A stretch of 11,639 bases of DNA from Mollicutes bacterium. GTDB lineage: Bacteria > Bacillota_I > Bacilli_A > Izemoplasmatales > Izemoplasmataceae. The stretch is taken from NCBI GenBank assembly GCA_003559585.1, contig PWKX01000183.1:1-11639 (forward strand), written 5' to 3'. Below are positions 1 to 7,533 of this stretch, piece by piece (within the stretch, counting starts at the first letter, position 1; each line of letters begins with the position of its first letter). The position numbers and the translations under genes were made by a program. The notes below the pieces were generated by a model. The model was not told the origin of the DNA. It ran no database searches and was given only the letters and a program-made list of their open reading frames with translations.

Positions 1-1389
1 AGTTTGATTGAAAGAAAAGGCCCGCTACTCTTTGAAAAGGCTAGACTATCATTAAAAACCTTTGACCCTAGCATCATGGAAGAGATGAAAAAGGAAAACG
101 AACTAACCACCAAACATCAAAAAATCTTAGCCAGTGCAACCATTGAGTTTGATGGCGAGGAGTACAACTTATCCCAAATGGCTCCCTTTGCCCAAAGCAA
201 AGACAGAACCACCAGAAAAAAAGCATCAAAAGCGGTCTCAACCTTTTTTAAACAACACGAAGCTGAATTAGATGATGTATATGATGAGCTTGTTCGTTTA
301 AGAACCAGTATGGCGAAAAAACTCGGTTATGATACTTTCACCAGCTTGGCTTACGACCGTTTAGGTCGAATGGGATATGGCCCTAAAGATGTTAAACAAT
401 ACCGCGATCAAGTGAAAGAAAAAATTGTGCCACTCATGACCGATTTGACTGAACGCAAACGTAAACGTATCGGTTTAAAAACCTTGTATCACTATGATTT
501 AGGCTTTGAATTTAAATCAGGCAACCCAACCCCAAAAGGTTCTAAAGACGACCTCGTTGCCCATGCACAAACCATGTATAACGACATGAGCCCTGAAACC
601 GGTGAATTTTTCAACATGATGGTTGATAAAAACCTCATGGACTTAGAAAGTAAAAAAGGTAAGGCTGGTGGTGGTTATTGTACGATGATCGCCAATTACG
701 GTGTCCCCTTTATTTTCGCTAACTTCAACGGCACCAAACACGATGTGGATGTATTAACCCACGAAGCAGGGCATGCCTTCCAGTTTTATATGAGCATTCC
801 TATGAAAACCCCTGAATACATCATTCCTTCTTTTGAAGCCGCTGAAATTTTTTCAATGAGTATGGAATTTTTAGCCTGGCCGTGGATCGATGGTTTTTTC
901 AAAGAAGACACAGACAAATATAAATTTTCCCATTTATCCCAGGCACTCAACCTCATCACCTACGGCGTGAGCATCGATGAGTTCCAACACGAGATCTACA
1001 ACAACCCCACCATGAGCAAAGAAGCACGCAAAGCCTTATGGAACAAAATCGACCAAAAATACATGCCTTATAAAAACATTGACGATGATGATTACTTGCA
1101 GCGTGGTAACGCTTGGCACCGCATCATGCATATCTTCGCTGTGCCATTTTACATGATTGATTACACCTTAGCTCAAGCGGTTGCTTTAGAGTTTTGGACC
1201 CTATCACAAGATGACTTCAATCAAGCCTTTGACCGCTATAAAGAACTGGCTTCGATTGGTGGGTCTAAACCATTCATCGGCTTGGTTGAAGAAGCTAGTT
1301 TAGCCAATCCTTTCAAACAAGGCACCTTAGATACAGTGATTGACAAAGTTAAAGCATATCTTGACGGCGTCGACGATCAAACCTTATAA
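1..1389 (+). CDS. M3-family oligoendopeptidase (zinc metallopeptidase), 5' end cut by window edge
   Basis: This is a cytoplasmic zinc peptidase of the M3 (thimet/PepF-like) family, which cleaves short peptides. The frame is open from base 1, so the visible 462 codons are the C-terminal part. Relatives run to roughly 560 residues, so about 100 N-terminal residues are missing, and the TTG at base 4 is not a credible start. The zinc motif HEAGH is encoded at 760-774, inside the family-typical context of GGYCT upstream and DVLTHEAGHAFQ. The third zinc ligand is probably the Glu at 844-846 in AAEIFSMSMEF. The late block WHRIMHIFAVPFYMIDYTLAQ-like (about 1120-1180) carries the His and Tyr that stabilise the transition state in this family. 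The whole catalytic domain is present, with no frameshift. The gene ends in TAA just before a strong hairpin terminator. It resembles the M3 subgroup distinct from classical PepF, so no symbol is given. Confidence 0.93.
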   Translation, partial: SLIERKGPLLFEKARLSLKTFDPSIMEEMKKENELTTKHQKILASATIEFDGEEYNLSQMAPFAQSKDRTTRKKASKAVSTFFKQHEAELDDVYDELVRLRTSMAKKLGYDTFTSLAYDRLGRMGYGPKDVKQYRDQVKEKIVPLMTDLTERKRKRIGLKTLYHYDLGFEFKSGNPTPKGSKDDLVAHAQTMYNDMSPETGEFFNMMVDKNLMDLESKKGKAGGGYCTMIANYGVPFIFANFNGTKHDVDVLTHEAGHAFQFYMSIPMKTPEYIIPSFEAAEIFSMSMEFLAWPWIDGFFKEDTDKYKFSHLSQALNLITYGVSIDEFQHEIYNNPTMSKEARKALWNKIDQKYMPYKNIDDDDYLQRGNAWHRIMHIFAVPFYMIDYTLAQAVALEFWTLSQDDFNQAFDRYKELASIGGSKPFIGLVEEASLANPFKQGTLDTVIDKVKAYLDGVDDQTL

Positions 1390-1393
1390 ACAT

Positions 1394-1436
1394 AAAAACA
1401 TAACGTCCAGAAACATCTGAACGTTATGTTTTTTTA
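1394..1436. terminator. Bidirectional intrinsic terminator between convergent genes
   Basis: The arm AAAAACATAACGT (1394-1406) pairs perfectly with 1421-1433. After one mismatch, an inner CAGA/TCTG stem closes on the loop AACA. A T-run follows on the plus strand (1429-1435) and an A-run precedes it, so the hairpin works in both directions. It starts 5 nt after the stop of the peptidase gene. The stop codon (1434-1436) of the opposing protease gene lies in its T-run, so both genes share it. Confidence 0.9.
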
Positions 1437-3023
1437 TTGGTCTTCTGGATGAACACCCAGCGGTTCTTCATGGGTTTCAAACGTGTCACCATCACGACTC
1501 ACGATCAATCTAATGGGTTCGTGTGGGGCGATGCTTTGCATCACTTCTCCAAATTGATAAAAGTTATCAATCATTAAAAATGTCTCCATTGAACTGGTTT
1601 GTATGCCTTTGATCACATCGCCAGCCAACAACCCTAAATCATCGGCCGTGGTTTGATCGGTGACATCTTGCACACACACACCACGCATGGCATCACACTC
1701 AAAGATGCCACTGGTAATCATAATACCAAAATAAGACCGATAAGCCTCACCCTGCTGTGATAACTGCGCTAAAATGTTTTGCATGGTGTTACTAGGTAAA
1801 GCATAACCTTGACCCTCAACATTATCACCAATACTCTTTAACGTATTCATCCCAATGATGCGTCCATACTGATCAAGTAATGGCCCCCCTGAGTTACCTG
1901 GGTTAATCGGTGCATCGTGTTTCATAAAGTAGGCATTGGTGCCTTCAAGTTGCATGTTAACGTGCCGTTTTGATAAGATGCCTGAGGTCACCGAATTAAA
2001 ATGCATCAAATCACCTGGATGACCAAGCGCGTAAACCGGTTGAACAGTCTCTAAACTAAAAGAGTCCGCAAACGTGGTCACTGGAAATGAGACATCACTG
2101 GTAAAACGAATGACAGCAATATCAAAACGTTCACTCATGCCCAGTACCTCGATATCCTCAAAAGGAATTTCAAAACGATTCCCATAACGTTCATAATACA
2201 AATCAATGCGCTCATAATTTTCAATCACATGGTGATTGGTAAACATGTAATAATGGGTGTCACTCGCCGCATATACCATCCCAGAACCTAATGAAACTCT
2301 GCCTTCATCTGGGACTTGTGTTAAAACCGCCAACATCCCATCTTTTGCCAAAGAAAAATCAACGGTGGGATTACCAGGAGCCCCACCTTCTAAATTGGTT
2401 AAATCATAAAGATGTTGCCAGGTTTGCTCATGTTGATAGCGCCAAACAAGCGCATCATCAATCACTCTAAACTCAATATCTTTAGCATCACGACCATCGC
2501 TGCCATCTTCACCATGAAAATCATTAAAATCAATGAGCTTTGTCCATGCAACCTCATCATCATAACGCCAATAAAGACGGTCATCTTCGATTTGTAATTC
2601 AATCTCAGCTGCCCTTAAGGAATCTTTCCAAGCATCATAACCCGCTTCGATTGATTCATCAAACACACCTAATTGATGAAACCGGTATAATAACTTTGCT
2701 TCCTCATTAGCCACAAGCCTTAACTCAAGTTCAGTTTCTAAGCCTTGATAAGAAACAGTTGTACGGTGTGTGCCAGCTTCTAAAAACGCAAAATCATCTG
2801 ACAACATCGAGGTTTCAAGCGACACATAACGCACCGAATCATCAGAAAAATGTACTTTTAATGAAATATCTCTAACATTAAAATCTTGCAAAACATAGAC
2901 ATCCTGTAACGATGCCTGAGCAATCTCAATCGAGGTTGGGGTTTGCTCTTCAGTGCCCTCAGAACAAGCTGAAAGGGCAAATAACATAACCACAACCAGT
3001 GTGATAAACCGAACGTATTTCAT
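1434..3023 (-). CDS. Surface lipoprotein: Ig-like domain, W/Y-rich repeats, HtrA-type trypsin-like serine protease and PDZ domain
   Basis: This is a predicted membrane-anchored extracellular serine protease of 529 residues. A signal peptide ends in the lipobox LSAC with lipidated Cys20. Residues 30-104 look like a bacterial Ig-like (Big_3-type) domain. Residues 140-165 and 182-208 are two copies of a repeat with the core DD.L.WRY..E..W..L.D. They are joined by a collagen-like stretch (GEDGSDGRD, 171-179), and another glycine-rich stretch follows the second copy. The protease domain (about 240-410) has the catalytic triad His265 (TNHHV), Asp301 (FDIAV) and Ser378 (GNSGGP). A PDZ domain follows (about 430-520, with LGLLAGDVIKGI). 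The family acts in surface quality control or cleaves specific partners; the substrate here is unknown. The start is ATG at 3023 because AAGGAG lies 9 nt upstream; the in-frame TTG at 3032 abuts that site. The gene has its own promoter and appears monocistronic. Confidence 0.9.
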   Translation of the reverse strand: MKYVRFITLVVVMLFALSACSEGTEEQTPTSIEIAQASLQDVYVLQDFNVRDISLKVHFSDDSVRYVSLETSMLSDDFAFLEAGTHRTTVSYQGLETELELRLVANEEAKLLYRFHQLGVFDESIEAGYDAWKDSLRAAEIELQIEDDRLYWRYDDEVAWTKLIDFNDFHGEDGSDGRDAKDIEFRVIDDALVWRYQHEQTWQHLYDLTNLEGGAPGNPTVDFSLAKDGMLAVLTQVPDEGRVSLGSGMVYAASDTHYYMFTNHHVIENYERIDLYYERYGNRFEIPFEDIEVLGMSERFDIAVIRFTSDVSFPVTTFADSFSLETVQPVYALGHPGDLMHFNSVTSGILSKRHVNMQLEGTNAYFMKHDAPINPGNSGGPLLDQYGRIIGMNTLKSIGDNVEGQGYALPSNTMQNILAQLSQQGEAYRSYFGIMITSGIFECDAMRGVCVQDVTDQTTADDLGLLAGDVIKGIQTSSMETFLMIDNFYQFGEVMQSIAPHEPIRLIVSRDGDTFETHEEPLGVHPEDQ

Positions 3024-3032
3024 GTTAACCAA

Positions 3033-3038
3033 CTCCTT
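3033..3038 (-). promoter_or_regulatory. Ribosome binding site of the protease lipoprotein (decides start at 3023)
   Basis: AAGGAG on the minus strand lies 9 nt before ATG 3023. It directly abuts the in-frame TTG at 3032, which excludes that codon as the start. Confidence 0.85.
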
Positions 3039-3048
3039 TTGTGCACCT

Positions 3049-3057
3049 ATTATAACA
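3049..3057 (-). promoter_or_regulatory. Extended -10 promoter of the protease lipoprotein gene
   Basis: The minus strand reads TGTTATAAT, a consensus extended -10 (TGn plus TATAAT). No good -35 is visible 16-18 bp upstream, which is tolerable for extended -10 promoters. The predicted start of transcription near 3042 gives a leader of about 19 nt. The promoter lies downstream of the terminator at 3079-3107, so the gene can be transcribed independently of the regulator gene before it. Confidence 0.7.
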
Positions 3058-3078
3058 GTTAATGCCCCTAAATGTGAT

Positions 3079-3107
3079 AAAAAGCGACCAAAAATAATTG
3101 GCCGCTT
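3079..3107 (-). terminator. Intrinsic terminator downstream of the LuxR/MalT-type regulator gene
   Basis: On the minus strand AAGCGGCCAA (3107-3098) pairs with TTGGTCGCTT (3091-3082), ten pairs including one G-U, around a 6-nt loop. TTTTT at 3083-3079 follows. It lies about 115 nt after the regulator's stop and before the promoter of the next gene, so it probably ends the regulator or exporter transcript. Confidence 0.75.
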
Positions 3108-3124
3108 CTCATCTAAGGGGTAAG

Positions 3125-3205
3125 GGGTAGCATCAACCTAAGAGGGGGACTCATGGTTGATGCAGACAGATTAACACTGTCCATCTATATAACAGACTGC
3201 TACCC
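3125..3205 (-). other. Nested inverted repeats between regulator stop and terminator; candidate structured 3' UTR or small RNA
   Basis: GGGTAGCA and its exact complement TGCTACCC lie at 3125-3132 and 3198-3205. Inside them is a 9-bp inverted repeat, GCATCAACC at 3130-3138 with GGTTGATGC at 3155-3163, and a 5-bp hairpin GACAG/CTGTC (3165-3169 with 3177-3181). The outer helix and the last three pairs of the 9-bp hairpin compete for the same bases, so either a three-way junction or two alternative folds is possible. On the minus strand it is followed by the terminator at 3079-3107. No known RNA family is recognised. It could also be a protein-binding site, since the ATCAACC core recurs before the exporter operon. 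Confidence 0.35.
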
Positions 3206-3223
3206 ATTTTTATTGGTATTTTT

Positions 3224-5785
3224 TTAATCTTTTTTTAAAATACCTTTCTCATAAGCTTTATTGAGTGCTTCAACCTTGTTTTTAACGTTTAATTTCGAAA
3301 ATATTTTATTGATATGCGTTTTAAGCGTCGATAACGAGACATGTAAATGCATGGCTAAATCTTGGTTGTTTAACCCAAGTTTAAAGGCCCTTAAAACATC
3401 CATCTCACGACTAGAAAGCCCGTGGTCTACCACCAAATCAAGCCGGTTAGTTAAACCATGAATAAACCGTTGACTAGCTTCATCAAGCATTTTAAACTTC
3501 GTAGCGTAAAGCTTGGGAATGGTTTGTTTTAACCATGGTTTATGCAACAAAAAATAAGAGATGATGTTATCATCTTTCGCGTAGTAAACCGCTTCAATAA
3601 AAGCGTGCATCGCTTCAGAATCAGAAACTGTTTTTAAGGTTGCTTTAATCAAAAAACTTTCAACCAAGGCTAATTTATGATTGGCTTGTTTATAATGACC
3701 AATCATCGCTTTTATGTTTTCAAGCGCTTGTGCGTATTGTTGTTGGTCAATCAAAATCAATACCATCGCCATTTGATCATCAGCACGCAAAGCTTGAGAG
3801 GCTTGACGGGTTTCATAGGCTTTCATAAACATCGGCACATAAACATTTAAATCAACCTTCAGATACATGATATACTTCATGATCATCCCAAAAAACGGGT
3901 TATCTTCAATCGGCATCGCTTTTAATAGTTGATCTAAATCATGCGTTGCTTCTTGATGCAACCCTTGGTATGTTTTGATTTCCATATGATTAACCAAATA
4001 ACCATACTGCAATAACGCATAATCATCATGCCCAACACTTAACGCTTTATCTAAACGTTCAACCGCATCATTAAAGCGACCTTGCTTAATATCAACCCCA
4101 GCCTCACCCGCATAAAGTGATGGGCCAATGGTTTTAAACTGTGGGTAGTTTTGATACAAGCGTTCCATTGAACGATAAGCCCTTCTAGCACTGTTTAAAT
4201 TACCTAATTGTTCGTGTATTTGACACTCTAATGCCGTGGCAAAATAAATCATGTAGTGATGGTTTTGTTGGTGCGCGATTTGATTGGCTTTTTTTGCAAT
4301 CAACAGCGCATCTTGATAGGCTTCATTGAAAAAAAGCAACCCACCTAAATTCAACTCAACCATCGTTTTAACCGTTAAGGATACATCCAAGGTATCTAAC
4401 AAGTCACTAAGCAGTTGACTCGGATGATGTTTCAGTTGATCACTAACATTTAAATCATGAATGTTATCTTGATTAATCACTGCTTTTAAAAGGCGAATCA
4501 ATGTTTTATGCGTGGCTTGCTTGTGGTTTAAATAACAATCACAAAGCTGATTGCCCGCTTCAAAATCAAGCGCCATGTATTCATAAAAAGCTCGCTTAAA
4601 GGTTAAAGACGCATCTTTAATCACCACATCAAGCGGCAACCTTCGCAAATAAGACACATATTGATACCCATCATTTTGATTGATTAAATGCGCCGCTTCT
4701 TCATAATGCTTTAATTGAAACAAAATATCTAACGCCTTTGTTTCACGGCCGTGCTTTGAATAAAAAGCAACTTGTCGTTTTAAAAGATACGTTTTCACAT
4801 CTAAAGATAGTTGTTCGAATTTATCCATTAAAAACTGTTGGAATAACGGTTGAAGTTTATACACACCGTCTTCTAACACTCGCACCAGTGTAAAGGATTG
4901 ACACATTTTTATAAAACTGAAAACCACCGCTTGATCATCACACACCTCAGCGATGATTTGCTCATCAAACACTTGAAAAGGGGCGAGTTTAACAAACACC
5001 CTTTGGTGGCTGGGTGAAACTTCTTTAAACAACTGTTCTTGAATGTAATGCGTAGCCGTGGCATCGAGTTTAGATTGTTTTAACACCGCTTCTCCAAGCC
5101 GTTGATAAGCGTGCATTACCAACCTTAAACCACCTGGCCAGCCATCAGCCAACCGTTGCATGCTTAAAGCAACCTCACCTTCAATGCCGTGATGGTTTAA
5201 TAGTGTGATGACTTCTGATTCAGTTAGTTTAAGCATCGTTTCATCAATGACCAACACATCGTGTTTAACCACCGCTTCTTCTAAATGAAATGGAATATGT
5301 TGCCTCGATAAAAACACAAACTTAAATGCACTCGACGCATGCTTCATCGCCTGATGAATGCCATCAATTAAATCGTTATCATTGATATGTTGACAATCAT
5401 CAAAAATAAGCATCACAGGTGGCAACTGATGGGTTACGTTAAACAAAAAGGTTAAAACTTCTTGAATGTGTTCTTGTTTTGACACACTTTCAAACATTGT
5501 TTTAAGTGATTCAAACTCAGCCCCAAGTGGCGCTTTTAACATATGAAGCATGCCATAAAAAAACATCCACACATCGTTATCTTTATCATCGAGTGCCATA
5601 TAACAAACATGGCCATCAAATTGCTTAGCAATTCGGGCTGCAAGGGTGGTTTTACCCATTGCAGCCCCACCTGTGATGACCATGCTTTTTTCTTGATACG
5701 TTAGACCAATTCTTTTAGTGATATCCACATCATAAGGTTTCACTTTTGGTAAGACGAACTTAGATAACATCACTGTTTTTTGCAT
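3224..5785 (-). CDS. MalT-like (STAND ATPase) LuxR-family transcriptional regulator
   Basis: This is a predicted cytoplasmic ATP-dependent transcription regulator of 853 residues, close to the length of MalT (about 900). Residues 39-46 are a Walker A motif (GGAAMGKT), and residues 124-130 (VMLIFDD) are Walker B. FLSR at 158-161 matches the sensor arginine region, and GWPGGLRL near 215-222 is the conserved GW.xGL block of MalT-type ATPases. Residues about 340-760 are helical and TPR-like, the usual inducer-binding part. Residues about 789-850 are a LuxR helix-turn-helix (LSSREMDVLRAF, then VSLSTLKTHINKIFSKL). In this family an inducer plus ATP drives oligomerisation and promoter activation; the ligand here is unknown. 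The start is ATG 5785, with GAGGTG 6 nt upstream, and not the GTG at 5794, which lies in that site. The gene sits 49 nt downstream of an ABC exporter operon on the same strand, its most likely target. Confidence 0.92.
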   Translation of the reverse strand: MQKTVMLSKFVLPKVKPYDVDITKRIGLTYQEKSMVITGGAAMGKTTLAARIAKQFDGHVCYMALDDKDNDVWMFFYGMLHMLKAPLGAEFESLKTMFESVSKQEHIQEVLTFLFNVTHQLPPVMLIFDDCQHINDNDLIDGIHQAMKHASSAFKFVFLSRQHIPFHLEEAVVKHDVLVIDETMLKLTESEVITLLNHHGIEGEVALSMQRLADGWPGGLRLVMHAYQRLGEAVLKQSKLDATATHYIQEQLFKEVSPSHQRVFVKLAPFQVFDEQIIAEVCDDQAVVFSFIKMCQSFTLVRVLEDGVYKLQPLFQQFLMDKFEQLSLDVKTYLLKRQVAFYSKHGRETKALDILFQLKHYEEAAHLINQNDGYQYVSYLRRLPLDVVIKDASLTFKRAFYEYMALDFEAGNQLCDCYLNHKQATHKTLIRLLKAVINQDNIHDLNVSDQLKHHPSQLLSDLLDTLDVSLTVKTMVELNLGGLLFFNEAYQDALLIAKKANQIAHQQNHHYMIYFATALECQIHEQLGNLNSARRAYRSMERLYQNYPQFKTIGPSLYAGEAGVDIKQGRFNDAVERLDKALSVGHDDYALLQYGYLVNHMEIKTYQGLHQEATHDLDQLLKAMPIEDNPFFGMIMKYIMYLKVDLNVYVPMFMKAYETRQASQALRADDQMAMVLILIDQQQYAQALENIKAMIGHYKQANHKLALVESFLIKATLKTVSDSEAMHAFIEAVYYAKDDNIISYFLLHKPWLKQTIPKLYATKFKMLDEASQRFIHGLTNRLDLVVDHGLSSREMDVLRAFKLGLNNQDLAMHLHVSLSTLKTHINKIFSKLNVKNKVEALNKAYEKGILKKD

Positions 5786-5791
5786 GTAGAC

Positions 5792-5797
5792 CACCTC
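5792..5797 (-). promoter_or_regulatory. Ribosome binding site of the MalT-like regulator (decides start at 5785)
   Basis: GAGGTG on the minus strand ends 6 nt before ATG 5785. The in-frame GTG at 5794-5792 is part of this site and so cannot be the start. Confidence 0.8.
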
Positions 5798-5809
5798 ACT
5801 GATACCTTT

Positions 5810-5838
5810 ATTTTATAGTGGTCGATGTTAAAACTCAA
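5810..5838 (-). promoter_or_regulatory. Candidate promoter of the MalT-like regulator
   Basis: The minus strand has TTGAGT (5838-5833), a 17-bp spacer, then TAAAAT (5815-5810). The predicted transcript starts near 5803 with an 18-nt leader. The -35 overlaps the stop codon of the upstream permease gene, so the regulator may be read both from here and by read-through from the exporter operon, as no terminator lies between them. Confidence 0.55.
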
Positions 5839-6797
5839 TACCTACCTAGTTGTAAATGACGTTTAATCACCGAAAAAGCAATCATTAAAAACACACCAAC
5901 AAACACCAACACGTAAACAATGTGTGTCCAAATGGTTTCACCTAAGTATAGGGCTTCACTTAATGCCATCAGTTGTCTTTGCGGCAACCATTCAATGATT
6001 GCATTAAGCACCGCTTGATTTGTATCCACAGGTGTAAAAGCACCTGACAATATAGACGTTAAAATCACAATCAATGAAAACAGTGCCGCCGCATTATCTC
6101 TAACTTTAATCAAACTCAACAACAATAACGCCAACGCCATTCCCGAGGCTACGCTTAAGGCAAACACCAACATATATTGTCCTAAATTTAGACCAATGGC
6201 TTGATTGAAAACCGTTGAAGCCATCACAATCACCAGCATCGCAATACCAATAATGATGATAAATCCGTACAACATCACTGAAAACAAATAACGACTTAGC
6301 GTTTGATTCGACATCATCATCCGACTTAAATTACCAGACAACTTATCTTCTATAAACAAATCTAAATAGAAAATACACTGCAAAAACAAAATAATCATCA
6401 AAAACCCAACAATCCTCAATGCGCTTGGTCTTGGTGAAGACATGAACTCACTTACCTCATCACCAGCCAAGTAAGCCTCTACTAAAGACACATAGGTATC
6501 ACTGGTCATTGACTGCACCATGTACTCACCGTCTTCAACCAACACAAACACATCATATTCACCCATCATAAGGCTGGCTTGCGATGGTGTTTCATCAACC
6601 TTCTTTACACGCATAAAAGGCGCATCAAGGCTCACCGATGCTTCATCAGACAAATAAGCCACTGAAATGTTGGTTTCTGCTGTGTTTGAAATGACAAACG
6701 CCACAACCACAAAACTCAACGTTAAAAAGATCGACAAACCAACATAATAAGGTTTTGCTAAAATTCTTATAAACAAAGCTTTCAAAAACACCATCAT
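5835..6797 (-). CDS. ABC-2 type exporter permease (320 aa)
   Basis: This is a membrane component of an ABC exporter, partnered with the ATPase at 7534-8472 and the permease at 6794-7528. One membrane segment lies near residues 19-38. It is followed by an outside domain of about 90 residues and then five more membrane segments between about 127 and 312, the layout of the larger ABC-2 permeases (YhaP/ABC2_membrane_3 type). The start ATG overlaps the preceding stop by 4 nt (ATGA), and GGAGG lies 7 nt upstream (6805-6809), so translation is coupled. A second ATG follows directly. The gene ends in TGA. The substrate cannot be told from the sequence; drugs, peptides, lipids or sodium are all handled by such exporters. 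Confidence 0.88.
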   Translation of the reverse strand: MMVFLKALFIRILAKPYYVGLSIFLTLSFVVVAFVISNTAETNISVAYLSDEASVSLDAPFMRVKKVDETPSQASLMMGEYDVFVLVEDGEYMVQSMTSDTYVSLVEAYLAGDEVSEFMSSPRPSALRIVGFLMIILFLQCIFYLDLFIEDKLSGNLSRMMMSNQTLSRYLFSVMLYGFIIIIGIAMLVIVMASTVFNQAIGLNLGQYMLVFALSVASGMALALLLLSLIKVRDNAAALFSLIVILTSILSGAFTPVDTNQAVLNAIIEWLPQRQLMALSEALYLGETIWTHIVYVLVFVGVFLMIAFSVIKRHLQLGRY

Positions 6798-7528
6798 AAA
6801 TAAGCCTCCAATTTAAAACATTTTTGACACACCATTAAACACAACCCGCTAAGTAAAACAAGCACACCAACCGTTTTGAAAAGCACCTGATAACATTCAT
6901 CATAAAGCGCTAAAAACGCACTTTCAATGACCCAACGAAACGGACTAACAACACTCAAGTTCCCAAAGGTTTCTCCAATGGCATAAGGCGAAAAAAACAC
7001 CCCACCCATTAAAGCAAACACAATTAAAATAATCCCCAGTAGTTGATTGGCTGATTCTTCGTGTTTCAATAAAATCACAGTCATCACACCTAAACTACTC
7101 GCAAACAAACTCCCAGCTGATAACACCAATACCAACCACAACACATCTATCCCAAAATTCACAGAAAAGATCACACGCATAAACACAAGCGCAATCCCCA
7201 TTGATAACAAGGAAAACAAAAACGTCGCCATGATTTTAGATCCGTATATTTGATAACGTTTAATCGGCGCATAACCAATTCGTAAATTCGCTTGCTTAAT
7301 CGACACTTCCATAAAACTGTTGGTTGATATGACAGCCATATTAAACATAATAAACACAAGCAACGTAACCGTGTAATAATCATACGAACTGATGATATCC
7401 GTCGCAAACATCGACTGATTCAACACCCCCATCGCGGTTATCAACAACACAGGAAACAACGTTCCATATAGATTTAACGCAGGGTTAACCAATAAATTCA
7501 ACACATCTCTTTTCACAATACTCAACAC
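6794..7528 (-). CDS. ABC-2 type exporter permease (244 aa)
   Basis: This is a six-segment integral membrane protein (segments near residues 18-36, 50-70, 95-117, 127-152, 163-181 and 212-234) with a short cytoplasmic start. That is the size and topology of DrrB-like ABC-2 permeases. The motif PFRWVIESAF before the last segment is family-typical. It probably forms a heterodimer with the 320-residue permease encoded next to it, driven by the ATPase encoded just upstream. The start is a GTG at 7528, 5 nt after the ATPase stop. Its Shine-Dalgarno sequence (GGGGG, 7537-7541) lies within the last codons of the ATPase gene, 8 nt before the GTG, which implies translational coupling. The next in-frame TTG and GTG fit this site less well. 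Confidence 0.87.
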   Translation of the reverse strand: MLSIVKRDVLNLLVNPALNLYGTLFPVLLITAMGVLNQSMFATDIISSYDYYTVTLLVFIMFNMAVISTNSFMEVSIKQANLRIGYAPIKRYQIYGSKIMATFLFSLLSMGIALVFMRVIFSVNFGIDVLWLVLVLSAGSLFASSLGVMTVILLKHEESANQLLGIILIVFALMGGVFFSPYAIGETFGNLSVVSPFRWVIESAFLALYDECYQVLFKTVGVLVLLSGLCLMVCQKCFKLEAYL

Positions 7529-7533
7529 GCTTA

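Noticed and set aside
4..6. TTG at base 4 as the real start of the M3 peptidase
   Set aside because: The frame is open to the window edge, no binding site is visible, and the protein would lack about 100 residues normal for the family. It is a truncated gene.
2412..2597. A 61-codon plus-strand frame inside the protease lipoprotein gene
   Set aside because: It is antisense to the repeat and linker region of a well-supported gene and has no promoter or binding site.
3113..3207. Two tiny minus-strand frames (18 and 13 codons) overlapping by ATGA, possible signal peptides near the LuxR-type regulator
   Set aside because: Neither has a Shine-Dalgarno sequence, the peptides resemble nothing known, and the bases are better explained by the inverted repeats. 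Chance is likely.
7047..7407. Open frames overlapping the 244-residue permease gene on both strands
   Set aside because: They are shadows of a clear six-segment permease with coupled translation and no independent signals.
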